Positions 21,942-35,300 of a stretch of 64,000 nucleotides of DNA are shown piece after piece. The stretch covers positions 8,804,001 through 8,868,000 of the forward strand of contig OZ005695.1 of assembly GCA_963930775.1 (NCBI GenBank), given 5' to 3'. A program made the position numbers and the translations under genes. Below the pieces are notes generated by a model that made no database searches, had not been told where the DNA came from, and saw only the letters and a list, made by a program, of their open reading frames with translations. How positions within the stretch are numbered: the stretch's first letter is position 1; each line of letters starts with the position of its first letter. This DNA comes from Cliona cf. orientalis (lineage: Eukaryota; Porifera; Demospongiae; Clionaida; Clionaidae).

Positions 21942-23153
21942 ATGGCTGGCGGCTACGAATACCATTTCATTGAAGCTCCTGACGAGCTCCTTTGTCTGGT
22001 GTGCCAGCACATCGCGAGAGAGCCCCACCAGATGGAGTGTTGCGGGAAGATCTTTTGTAAGACTTGCATCAAGGACGACCGCGTATCCAGTTGCCCCAAC
22101 TGTCGCGAATCTTCGCCCCGAATATTCCGCGATCTTCGTAGCTCTCGAGACGTCAAACGCCTGAGAGTCGTTTGTGAACACGAGGAGGAAGGTTGCGAGT
22201 GGTCTGGTACGTTGGAGGAGTACGAAAAGCACAAGGATGGGTGTGGCTTTGAAGAAATTCTGTGTTCTAATTGGCCTTTGTGTGAACAAATGATCCAGAG
22301 ACAGCACCTGAAGGATCATGAGGACATGGAGTGTCCTAGAAGAAAGGAAATGTGCCATGTGTGCCATAAAACAATTATCCATGCCGAAATGTCTGAACAT
22401 CGTTCCAAGTGCCCCAAGATTGAGGTGGTACGTACCAATTTCGGCTGTTCCGTTAGGATGTTTCGAGAAGAAATCGACGCACACAAGAACGTCTGTCCAA
22501 AACAAAGGATTCCTTGCCCGTATAAGGATGCTGGTTGCAATGCTGTGATCTTTCGGGAGGATCGCCAGCAACACCTTGAGGAAAGCATTGAACTGCATAG
22601 CAGCATCGCCAAAGACACTGTCTCCACATTGAGAAAGGAGTTAGCAGACACTAAAAATGCACTTGAATCGAAACGAGTACCACCTGTGACCTTCAAGATG
22701 AGTGGCTACTCACAGCTTAAAGAAACTAATGGTACATGGAGGAGCCCGTGTTTTTACACACACGAGGGTGGCTACAAGATGACACTACATGTTTACGGTG
22801 GTTTCTACGACACTGATTCTTTAGCAGTATTTATTCGAATAGCCTCTGGTCCAAATGACGATAAGTTGTTATGGCCTTTTGTTGGTAAAATAACAATAGA
22901 GATTCTTGATCAGCAGGACGATTTCGGACATCATGAAAACACACTTTATTGGCAAGGAACAGCTCCATCGTCACAAAAGCCACATGAAGGCACAGTAAAT
23001 ACTGGTCATGGAATCTCACAATTCATTACTTATTCTGATCTCGAAAGAGGCAAGTATGGTTGTCAGTACCTTAAGAATGATAGCGTGTATTTTAGAATTT
23101 ACAAAGCATCTGCTGACGCACAGTGTAAGCCCTGGCTCATTTGTTCTCCATAA
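21942..23153 (+). CDS. TRAF-like RING, TRAF zinc-finger and MATH-domain protein
   Basis: Single exon, 403 residues. I chose MAGGYEYHFIEAPDELLCLV as the start because the RING begins at once (C18, C21). The upstream open frame extends a further 121 codons but is made of foldback repeat. The order is RING (CLVCQHIAREPHQMECCGK, FCKTCI, CPNC), TRAF-type zinc fingers (CEHEEEGCEWSG, CSNWPLCEQMIQRQHLKDH, CPRRKEMCHVCHKTI, CPYKDAGCNAVIFRED), a short coiled coil, and a C-terminal MATH/TRAF-C domain (VTFKMSGYSQL, WRSPCFYTHEGGYKM, YLKNDSVYFRIYKA). The family transduces receptor signals as ubiquitin ligases and scaffolds. The RING has Lys at the usual His ligand position. It converges with WDR90, stop codons 166 bp apart. 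Confidence 0.9.
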   Translation: MAGGYEYHFIEAPDELLCLVCQHIAREPHQMECCGKIFCKTCIKDDRVSSCPNCRESSPRIFRDLRSSRDVKRLRVVCEHEEEGCEWSGTLEEYEKHKDGCGFEEILCSNWPLCEQMIQRQHLKDHEDMECPRRKEMCHVCHKTIIHAEMSEHRSKCPKIEVVRTNFGCSVRMFREEIDAHKNVCPKQRIPCPYKDAGCNAVIFREDRQQHLEESIELHSSIAKDTVSTLRKELADTKNALESKRVPPVTFKMSGYSQLKETNGTWRSPCFYTHEGGYKMTLHVYGGFYDTDSLAVFIRIASGPNDDKLLWPFVGKITIEILDQQDDFGHHENTLYWQGTAPSSQKPHEGTVNTGHGISQFITYSDLERGKYGCQYLKNDSVYFRIYKASADAQCKPWLICSP

Positions 23154-23318
23154 TGTAATACTGCCTGAAGACGCTTGCTTTTGCATAATAATTATTATGC
23201 AAGGTCAGCACTTTTCATTGCATTCAGATCTTAATTTTAGGCTGAACCTGGATGATAATTATACTATTATTGTGTTCACGATAATTTCTGTATTATAAAT
23301 ATCGGTATACTAAGTAAA

Positions 23319-26300
23319 TTATTGCAAAGTGATATGCCAAACATGGAGAGTTGATCCACATGCAGAAATCAGTATGTCACCTAGCGGAGAAAACATCACA
23401 ACGTTGACTCCATCATAGTGTCCAGCGTAGTCCTGAAACGATCCCTCCTCGTAATCCATCAGCTTCAACACTCGCTCTGGAGGGAAAATTTAAGAAGCCC
23501 TGATTTTTCAGCTATAATAATAGTCTAAACTCTTCAGTAATCATTGCTTCCAATTCTCATGCTGTCATTCAGGGTATCTAAGGTATAGTATTGCTATGCA
23601 GTAATTCAACATTTTCTATCACATAATAATAATATTATTGTGTATATACTTCCCCTCTCATATGTTTTACCTTGACACCCAAAGGCTAGCAGGTGTCCAT
23701 GAGGAGAAACGTCGAGGGCTATCGGCCAGTGAGTGAGAGAGGAGGTACGGAATACGGTCTTTCTGGAGATGCTGTAGAACTGCACACACTTGTCCAGCCC
23801 ATAGCCTGTGTACACTATGACATCAGCATCCGTGGGGCAGAACCTGGCGAGACTTGGAGGCAGAAGGTCATACTGACACTGCGGAGTTAAAATAATACAA
23901 CTATAAAGTGGAACGAGAGATAACAGGGGCTATTCTGGAGGTTATTAATCACCCCCCCCCCCCTTTAGGTAGCCATATTCCTTAAAATTTTTTTGGATTG
24001 GTCGGCACCTGGTCTCAACCTTTCATGCAACAGCTCTCTAATCTCAGCCTTGTCCCCAGGCCACATTTTAAGCTTTTTTCAATGCTATACGTTGAAAAAT
24101 TGAAAACCAGGGGACAAGGCTGCTCCATACAAAATCAATTATTTTTAAAGCCAGGGGGGTACATTCAATCCAATTGTGAGGTTGTGTTCCCCACCTTGTT
24201 TGTCTTCTTGAGTCTGGTTCCGTCCGGGGCAAAGGCTGGACCAGGAAAGGTGAGCCAGTCCACCAGCTGACAGCTGTTATCCCTATGCCACTCAGAGCTC
24301 CAAATGCTGACTCGGCGATCACCGCTAGCAACCAGCCACAGGTGACTCTCCATGCCAAGAGTAGGTAGCTATATAAATATGCACATAAAATATTATAAAG
24401 AAGCAATTTTGCTGTATAAATTAACTATTTTTGAAAATTTTATCACTTGCAAAAAATTAATGCAAGACATTGAAAATTAACATCGAAAAATTCGCGAATG
24501 TACACATACCATGAGTGTGTTTGCTGAGAACTGTAGGTCAGTGATGGGCGCTCCCTCATGATCAGAAATCACCCGAACAACAAGACCACTTGTTGGGTTG
24601 CTAACGGCAACAACACCATCAGCACAGCCTGAGATAACCACACAGCCTAGAAGGTTGATTAATTTCAGTACAGCATTCAATTTAAAAAATTCACTTCAGT
24701 CTATATATTATAAGAATAATATTATGTTATAGAACCCTACTCTAACTAATTTTGAAAATTCTCTGTGGACAACTTAACTGTTCAATAAGTTGTCCATGCA
24801 GATAGCAACTGAGAATGATGTCACTTGACTTAATATTAAGTTTATTTACCATCAAATGAGTACATCACTGCTTTGACTGCGGTGGCATGTGGCTGCATTT
24901 TCCTCACCATCTTCACCTCAGTGGCGTCGAAAACCCTCACAGTTCCATCACTGTACCCAGCAACAATGTCCAGGATACATGTAGCAGATGAGGGGGATGA
25001 TTGCTCCTGCTCCTGTTCGTTATCTCCAATGCTACCTCTAGCCTGCTGAGGGGCAAAGGCCAGGCAAATGCAGGTTTTCTTCGGAGCTTGAAAGGCTACT
25101 ATCTGTTCCATGCTCTCAATGCTCCACACGGCCAGCAAGCCATCGACGCTACATGTGGCAAAATGTGTCCCATCTTTGGCAAAGGCAATGCCACAGATTT
25201 CTCCCGAGTGTCCACTGACAAGCTTCACTTTGCTTAAGTCGGACCAGTTGATGTACCATACTGAGCCAGATGAAGTACCAACCACACCCTGGAGGAAAAA
25301 AATTTATATAAAGTGACACACTGTATTTTTTCCTTTGAGCCCACTCTTTAATGAAGAAAATAGGCATTGAAATATTTATTGTGAACCTAAAGGCAAATTA
25401 CCATACTTAATCTAATACTACGTATGGAAAAAAAATAATTTCAATTTTGAAAAACGTGCAATTTTCTGGTAAAGGTCGTCAATCGCTCCATATACCGTAT
25501 AGCCAGAAATATTGGCAGGAATTAAATTTGGCGGTTGAGCCCAAAATCGCTATTGCAAGAATATTGGCGGATTTAAATTTGGCGGTTCGGTACGGGATCA
25601 CCATACGTATATATGCGAGTAGGAAATTTTGGCGGATTTTAATTTGGCAGTTGTGATGTAGACCGCCAAACCGCCAAATTTAATTCCCCGCCAATACTTC
25701 TGGCTATACGGTATATACGTTATGAGAATTCGTAATTTGCTAATTTCTTACGTTAGATTGGATCATATGTTGTATTCGATTATCTACGGTAATAATTCAC
25801 CAGTTCCATCTTTGAGTCAAAAGCAGCTGAGAATATGCCACCATCGACTTCCATGGTCTTGGTCATGGAGACGGAGGGAGGGGAGTGGGTGTGGTCAACA
25901 GACCACAGCTGCAAGGCTCCACCCACGTTGCCTGTCACCAACTGATTTGCACCATCAACCATAGCACCTGAGAAATATATAAGTACGACATGAATTGTTT
26001 TCATAAATGTGTGAGACATACTGATTTCCGATGGCTCAGTCCTCCAATAGAGCAGACATTTGTTTTCGGTTGTGTCCCATATCGTAATCAATCCTAGGTA
26101 GGAGATAGACAGAATGAGAATAATACAAGCTTCTTCATGGCTAAAATTAATGTACCATTGCTTGTTGCAATGAAGAGTGTTGGGTGAGTACCGTAGCTCA
26201 GTGAAGTGAACTCTAGGCCAGAGCTAGGCTGAGTCTGCAGTAAATCAGCTGGAATACTTGGCTCATGTACCTGATAAGAGAGAGAAATAAAAAAAAATTC

Positions 26301-29300
26301 TAAGGTTACTTCCCCCCTTCCCCCCTTCCCCAACGTGCAACAGAGTGGTAAAATTATCCCTTTTTCGACAAATTACTAACTTTTTCATTTACCTTCAGGT
26401 TGAATTCCTTTCCACCTCTTGTCTCTTCTACCATCCAGAAGCTGACCTTTGACCCACTTCTCCCTCTCTCTCCTCCCCCTCCTCCTCCTCCCACTGTGGT
26501 GAACTCATAGGCAACGTGAGGGTCCCAGGCAACAGCATGCACTGGACATTGAAGAGTAGTGGACACCAACAGGCTGTAGTCATGAGAGCTCCACACACAA
26601 AGATTGCCATCCTGAAATGTGCCTATATAGAGGGTAGAAAATATTATATGTAATGAAGAGGTGCAATACTATCACAGACAAACTACACTGTACATGGTGT
26701 AAAAGGGTACATAAAAACATCTAACGAAAAGCTTCTTAATGTGTACTAATGATTGAATAATACTAATCAGCTTACCAACTGATAGCAGTAGTCGATCATC
26801 CTTAGAGAAAGCCATGCAACCAACACAGTGACTGTGATAGGTGAGCACCTATATTAAAAAAAAATATGTACATTACATTTACGATGGTAAAGATAATAAT
26901 GTGTGAACGTACTTTGGAACACTTTCCAGAGCTGGTCTTCCATATTCTTATCTCACAGGGAGAAGAGGCAAAGGCCGGACTAGCACTGGCCACCATAACA
27001 CCACTGTGCTGAACAGCCAGTGTAGATACCTCCTCTGTGTGACCTATATACATGACATTACATGTCAAGCATATAATATAGCATTCTATCAGTAACAATC
27101 TAAGTTGTACCAGTGAGATGACGCTGCTTGCTATTGGAAAGGTCTTCAATTACTACTATACAGCCACTACTGTATATAAATAGTCCTGTAGTTATGCAGG
27201 GAGGTAAAAATAGAGAAAAAGAGAGAGAGAGATTCAGATATTCCATACAGCCTACAATGTTTACCAGTGCTCGGTAGCCAACACACGTTGTTTCTGCCGC
27301 TCCCACTCAGTCCGAGCACACTCTTTCTTGCCATCCCTGCCTGGGTGGGCGGAGCTATGTAAAGCTGCTCGGCTAAGCTTGAGCGAGGTTGATGTGGCCT
27401 GCAGTGCTTCAGAGCTTTCGGTTTGCGAGGTTCATAATTATTAGAGGGAGAGTTAGGAAGGTAGGGAGGGGGTGGAGATTCCTGCTCGGCACTGGGTGGT
27501 TGAACGGTTGCTGATTTTGGTTTCAAAACAATTTCAACTCCTCCGTTGTCATCCTAACAACAAAATAGTTATATAATAGTCTTAACATTGTTCCTTGGGC
27601 CATTTTCAACATTGAAACTTGGAGATGAAGCTAGTAGCCTGGGGACAAGGCTGTAACGTAGAGTGAAGGCTACACAGTATTATACCTGTTGAACTATCAC
27701 ATCTTCCTCACTACCATTGCTGGAGTTCCCTGCATCCTCCTGGCTCCCTTCTCTCTCTTTACTGCCGTCCTGAACTGTGTCACTCTCACTGACACCAGTA
27801 GACTCATCTCCCTCGCCACTGTTCTCTCTTCCAGTCGTCTCTTCAGATTGTGGGGTCTCTTCACCCTCTCCTTCGAATTCATGACTCCCTGACTCACTGT
27901 GTGGTTCATAGTGGTCATCACTCCCTGTGCTGAGGCGATGCTGCTGGCCTTCACTACCGCTAGACTGGCTTGGTAGACTGGAGGGTGAGTCTTCAGCAGA
28001 AACTGATACCGGTAAGATGGAAAATTTAAGCGTGTGTGATACATTCTACAAAATTTGAGCATCATAATAAACAGTGTGTGCGATTATAAAAAATTTTTTG
28101 TGAAACACAAGGTTGAAATTTGCTCATGGGATCACATGATAATTAATTCAAAGTTAAGCTGCATGCACACTCACTTTGGCGCTTTGTTTTCAGTGAGTGC
28201 TGAGCCAGAGGAGTAAATGTCCGCATCTTGAGAGGTTCATAATGAACAGGGGCAGGTGGTCTCTTGCGGGGAGATGCCGATCTCATGAGGCTGGTGACCT
28301 TATGACACTGTGGGGGTGTGCTAGGGTGGAGGGGATGAAGGGGGTGACCTAAGAACTCCCAGACGAAGACGGCATCTCCACAGCTGATCACATGACCTGA
28401 CAAGGGAGTGAACTGGACTTGAGAAATGGAGGCTGAGTGACCAATAAACACCTAAATATAAAGAATTACCAAGGAGCACACATGTCAGCAAGCTATAAAT
28501 TGTGGCTCCTATAGTATATAGCCAGCTTAAAAAGCTGGGAAAGCCCAAGAGTTGCATTTGCTCAAAACAGCTCACAGCTATAAAACAGAAAGTACCTGAA
28601 AATTGAGGTCCAAAGTCATGCTATAGTCCCACACTTTGAGCACCTTGTCTCCAGCGGTCAGTAGGTACCTCCCTGTCTTATCAACAGCCAGTGAGCTACA
28701 CTCACTGCGATGAATGTTGGATACTTCACTTAGAAGCTGCCCATTGGTGGCGTTGAATTTAATGAGCCTTGCCCCTGAGGTGATTACTAGGAGCTGATTC
28801 AAGGCTTGGGGAGAGAACAAGACGATGTGGGCGGAGTCTAGTTTGGAGGAGCCAGAGGGAGGTGGAGCCATAGGAGTGATGTCTAGACGAAGCAGCTAGA
28901 AAAAAGAAGAGAGAAGAGACAGATTAAGCAATGATTGGCTATTTTTCCTCGGTCAAGTAGCTACAATCCCCGCTATTTGTTCTAAATATTGGTATCATTG
29001 AAATATCACAAAATACAATATCCCCCCCCCCCCCTCCCCAAACTTACCTCTTCCATAGTATGAGCATCAAGCACAGTAACAGTGAACTCCATGGGCCCAA
29101 TAAAAGCCAGTCTGGATCCATCCTCACTCAGGGTGAGTGCCCTAGGACCATACCTCTCTCCCTTGGCTGCTGTGTTCCCTATCACCCTGACCACCCTACA
29201 CTCCACACTGTCTCCACCACAGTGGGTGTCATAGAGAGCAAGGGAACCGTTGCTGGAGCTACTGTAGAGGTTGTCACCAGATGGGGAAAAGATTAGCCCA

Positions 29301-32300
29301 GTCACATTGCCTGTGTGGACCCTGCAGATGTAGTGTGTAGATAATAACATAATAGTTTATGCCAAAATATTCCATGGTATCATTAGTGAAGAACTAAGTA
29401 TTCCATTTGAGGGAACTACTACATAAATTCTTGCTTACTGAACACATGGCATAATGCTAAAGCTATTTACGATTTTGAAAACTGTCACTAAAGAAATCAT
29501 ACCAAAGTTACATTGTGACTACTTATTACATATTGTGTATAATTATAGTTTGTTGGCTTACTTGTGCTCAGCCAGTGTTCTAGTTGAGGGAATATGGAAC
29601 ACTCTTACAGCTCCAGATTTGAATCCACAAGCAAAGATCGACCTTGAAGGATGACAAGACACACAAACTGGCATATCTCCCGCTGACCGAAAGTCAAACA
29701 GCTAACAAAAATGAACAATATCACGCCATAATCCATAAATCATTCGTGTCCCTTTCATTAATGATCATCAAACCTGCGTTCCTTGTGCGAGGTCCCAGAC
29801 TCGAATGGTACGATCACTCGAGCAAGTCACAAGCTGCCCTCGAGATTTACTGATGCTCGTACTGAGAACTGAGTCAGTATGGGATCTCATTAGAGTTGTG
29901 TAGCGCCTGCTACTGGCGTCCAGCAGACCAATGTTACCCTGTGAATATAATTATACCGATTTTTTTTGGCTATGTGGCAAAGTACACACAAAGCTTACTG
30001 AGCTGGTTCCAACTAGTATTCTCAATCCATCCTCACTGACAGATACAGCATCCACTGAACCATCATGCTCTGTATACCGTACAAGGCATGTGTGTAAGCA
30101 TCACATGGCAGTATGCATAGCAATGTGTGTATGCTTATGTGCACTTCAACATAATAATTTTCAGTGGTTGAGTTCTCGGTTGGGGATCCATCTAGAGCTA
30201 GCAATTTAGATCGTGCTACACCAACCTGGATATTCCTCCATTTCCATTATGAATTTTCATTGTTGAAAGATAATGTCCGGGTTGGTGTAGCATGATCTAA
30301 ATTAAATTGCTAGATCTAATTTTATACATGTCGCTAGATATTAGTTCAACCTATAAAATAAGTATGCAGATTTATCCAAAGCACTCATTGCAAATGCAAA
30401 TACACACTTATATTGCAACAAAACGGAAAGAACCCAACATGAAAAATGTTCGATGCTTCTTCAGGAAAGTTAAGAGGCAGGAGTTATCTTGTACATGGCG
30501 ACTCCATGGCTTGGTACGCTGGCTTTCACACTGCCTGTCATAGTTCCCATGTCTTTCTTTTGCCATAGATCTCTGACAGTGGCCTGTTTATTTGCAGCCA
30601 TACCAATATCAGACCAGTTTGCTGTCACATCGGCTGTAGAATTACCGCGGTTAAGAAGCACCACAGCAAAACATCCACCATCCAGTGGCCCGGCCCATAC
30701 CTCAAGATCATTTTCACTCTTCTTCTTGCTACCTTGGACGCCCATTTTGTCCTGATTTATAGCAATCACCTCTGTATTTGTAAGAATGCGAAGCGTGTCA
30801 CTGCTCATGTTGGAAACGTCACAGCCAATCAGAAGAGGAGCCTTCATCAAACACCACAAGCTGAAGTGAGTCTCATACTCAGCTGTGGTCATTCCTCCAT
30901 TTCCAATCTCCAGCATATCAGGATCATTCCATCCCCCAGGAGCAGCATACTTGGCCCACTTATCATTCTCATCAGCTCGTGATATCATACTGTTCCAATT
31001 ATCACCAATATCTCCGGTCGTTCGCCAACTGTTGCCAACTTTGGGAGCCCAGGTTGCTGGATTATCAACGCCCCACTCACACATGGAGAAGAATATCGGG
31101 TAGCCAGTTTTGTTGAGAGCATCTCGCATCACAGGATAGCGTTTCTCTGGTGTAGTTTTGTCAGAATTGCAGTTGTCATACTTGAGATAGTCCACCTTCC
31201 ACTTAGCGTATGTGTTGGCGTCCACCTGCTCAAATCCAAGAGAGCCAGGCCGTCCTCCACACGTCTTGTACCCAGCATCACTGTACAATCCAAACTTCAG
31301 GCCCTTGGAGTGAACGTAGTCAATCATGCCTTGAAAGTCAGAAAATTTATCCGGATCTGGCTGAATTACATTGTTAGAATCTCGACTCTTTTGCCAGCAG
31401 TCATCAATATTTACGTACTGATAACCGACCTTGTCAAGACTGTTAGCTATGAATGCATCGGCAGTCTTTTTCACGATGTCCTCGTTGATGCCGCAGTGGT
31501 AATGGTTCCATGAGTTCCAGCCCATCTGTGGTGTGCGTCCGAGGCCATTGTCCAGAGCAAGTGTGCCAACAGCACAGCAGAACACTACGCAAAGCAAAAG
31601 AACCTTCATGCTTTTCTTTCTTAGCTTCAGAGCAATATGTAGCTAGCTATATGTAAACCAAGGTCAGGTGTGTATTGCATAACTCAGCATGATATGCAAT
31701 ATCATCATAATTCTTTGCCATAAGAGGCAATGGCTATGTTTGTTATTCTACTTTTGTTGCCAGATGTTGAGCGTATGAATATACAACTTAATTGCATGAT
31801 CATGCATGACATCAGCTGCATGCATGCAACAACCCTGCTAGCTAGATAGTTCATGACGAGTCCAAATCTTAACTTAAACACAATACAAGTAGCTAATTCA
31901 TTTTTAAGAAGCAGGAGTTATCTTGTACATGGCCACTCCGTGGCTCACCACTGCACTTGTCATACTGTCTTGCATAACTCCAACGTCTTTCAATTTCCAT
32001 AAATCTCTAACTGTGGCCTTAGTGCTGCTCTTTAGTCCAATATCAGTCCATTCTGCTGTCACATTGGCTGAAGATGTACCACGATTTAGAAGCACAACGG
32101 CAACAGCTCCACCATTGAGCGGCCCAGCCCATACTTCCAAGTCATTATCGCTCTTCTTTTTGTTGCCTTGCACACCTAGCTTATCCTGGTTGACGGCTAT
32201 CACCTCTTTGTTAGTAAGAATGCGCAGAGCTTCACTATCAATATCTCGTAGATCACATCCGATCAGAAGAGGAGCCTTCATCAAACACCACAAGCTGAAG

Positions 32301-35300
32301 TGAGTCTCATACTCAGCTGTGGACATTCCTCCATTTCCAACCTCCAGCATATCGGGATCATTCCATCCCCCAGGAGCAGCATACTTGGCCCACTTATCAT
32401 TCTCATCAGCTCGTGACATCATGCTGTCCCAGTTGTCCCTTATATCACCAGTTGTTCGCCAACTGTTACCAACTTTGGGTGCCCATGTCGCAGGATTGTC
32501 CTGACCCCACTCACAGAGGGAATAGAATATCGGCCGGCCGGTTTTATTGAGTGCATCTCGCATCACTGGATATCGCTTCTCCGGTGGTATCTTCTCGTTA
32601 CCACAGTTATCATACTTGAGGTAGTCCACCTTCCATTTAGCATATGTGCTGGCATCAGTATCTTCATTATTGAGAGAACCGGGCTGACGGCCGCCACAGG
32701 TCCGATCTCCAGCAGAACTGTATAGACCAAATTTTAGATCTTTGGAGTGTACGTAATCAATCATGTCTTGAAAATCAGCAAAGTTAGTAGCATTGGGCTG
32801 AACTTGGCCGTTTGAGTCCCTATTAGTATTGGCCCAGCAGTTATCGACGTTGACGTATTCGTAGCCAAATTTGTCCAGACCCAGTTTGATGAAGGCATCC
32901 GCTGTCTGCTTCACCAAGTCCTGGGTGATGTTGCAGTGAAAGTGATTCCACGAGTTCCACCCCATTTGTGGAGTCAGTCCAAGCCCATTGTCGAGAGCAA
33001 GGCAACCGAGAGAGCAGAGCACAATACACAGTAAAATAATCTTCATGACTAGCTATTTGATACAAAAGGCACAATAAAAGCGATATTACAGCAAGAGGAA
33101 CACCTGATACAGATTATGAGGCTACAGGACAGTTACTATGAATGTAATTTGGTATTCTGACGGACATGTGACTCAGTCTGGTAAATTCAATGTCACATGC
33201 ACATATAGAGCTGTTAATGAATAAAATTTGAGTACACTATCATCAGTAATTATTATTATAATACTTCAGCAAAACACACACAAAATACATATGTCACTCA
33301 AAGTCCATTTCATACAGATGAAGGAGTTATCTTGTACATCACACTGCCATGACTGGGCACCGTGGCTATCATACTGCCCTTCATGCTCCCTAAATCCTTC
33401 ATCATCCACAAATCTCTCACATCGGCTTCCTTATTCGGATCTAGTCCAAAATCAGACCAGCTGGCCGTCACATTGGCTATCACTGTCCCACGATTCACCA
33501 ACACCACAGCATATGCTCCACCCTCCAGAGGCCCCGCCCACACCTCATTTGTCCCATCCGTCTTCCTCTTGGTACCTTGAACACCCATCTTGTCCTGATT
33601 AACAGCAATCACCTCAGTATTGGTGAGATAACGTAAAGACTCATCATCAATGTTACGTAAATCAGTTCCAATAAGCAGTGGAGATTTCATCAAACTCCAG
33701 AGACTGACTTGCGTCTGGTGTTCAATGTGAGCCATACCATGATTCCCAGCCTGCAACATATCAGGGTCATTCCATCCCCCAGGCCCCGCATACTTTGCTA
33801 CCTTATCGTTGAGGTCTGCTCGATTAATCATGTTGGCCCAGGTGTAGCCGATATCGCCAGTGGTGCGCCACATGTTTCCAACTGGTGCAGCCCATGTAGC
33901 CACATCTTCACTGCCCCAACTACACATGGAAAAGAAGATGGGTCGGCCTGTCTTGTTGAGAGCGTCGCGCATAGCTGTGTAACGTTTCTGAGAAGGTATT
34001 TTATTGTTGTTGCAGTTATCATATTTGAGAAAATCCACTTTCCACTTAGCGTAAGTGTCAGCATCGACCTCCTCATATCCAAGAGAACCAGGGCGCCCTG
34101 CACACGTCTTAGTTCCAGCATCGCTGTACAAACCAAAGAGGAGGCCCTTGGAGTGAACATAGTCAATCATGCCTTGAAAGTCTGGAAAAGCCTGGGAGTC
34201 AGGTTGAACAACGTTGTTCGAGTCCCTACTCTTGGCCCAACAATCGTCCAGGCAAACATACGTGTAGCCTAGTTTATCAAGACCTTTCTGGATGATCACA
34301 TCGACAGTCTGCTCCACCATTGACTGATTGAAATGACAGGTGAAGTTGTACCACGAGTTCCAGCCCATTGGTGGAAGTCGACCTAGACCATTGTTTAGAG
34401 CAGTAGAGCTGAGAAAACTTGCTGCCAATAGGGAAAGTATGAACGCTTTCATCTTTAAATTTGAAGGTACATACAAGTGCTATGAATCTCTGAAGGTATG
34501 GCTAGCTCAGGTGGACACACATGACTCAAGCAATGAATTCATGCATCTGAGACCATTATTTATGATCAAATTTCCGCAACATCACTGTTAACATGTGATA
34601 CCAATATTGATAGAAAAAAAGAACCCAATTCAGCCACTAATATGCTAAATATTAGCTACTCTGGAGTTATCTTGTACATGACAACACCATGACTGGGTAC
34701 AGTGGCAGTCACACTGCCCTTCATATTGCCTAAGTCTTTCATCTGCCACAGATCTCTAACATCAGCTTCCTTGCTTGTATCCACACCAAAATCAGACCAG
34801 CTTGCAGTTATATTGGCCGTAGCTGTCCCACGATTCAGTAACACCACAGCATATGCGCCACCCTCCAGAGGCCCCGCCCACACCTCATTTGTTCCATCAG
34901 TCTTTCTCTTGGTTCCCTGAACGCCCATTTTATCCTGACTGACAGCAATCACCTCAGGGTTGGTGAGGATACGAAGTGAATCCTTGTCTATCTTAGCAAG
35001 ATCACACCCGATCAGAAGAGGAGCCTTCATCAAACACCATAAACTGAAGTGTGTCTCATACTCAGTAGAGCTCATGTGACCATTACCTACTTCCAGCATA
35101 TCTGGATCATTCCAGCTGCCTGGACCGGAGCTATTTGAATCGTTGTTGTTCCGATCAGCTCTTTGAATCATACTGTCCCAGCTGTCACTGATATCGCCGG
35201 TTGTTCGCCAACTATTGCCTACACTTGGACCCCAGGTTGTAACACCTTCACGTCCTCCATTGCACAAGGAGTAGAAAATGGGACGACCAGTTTTGTTTAG

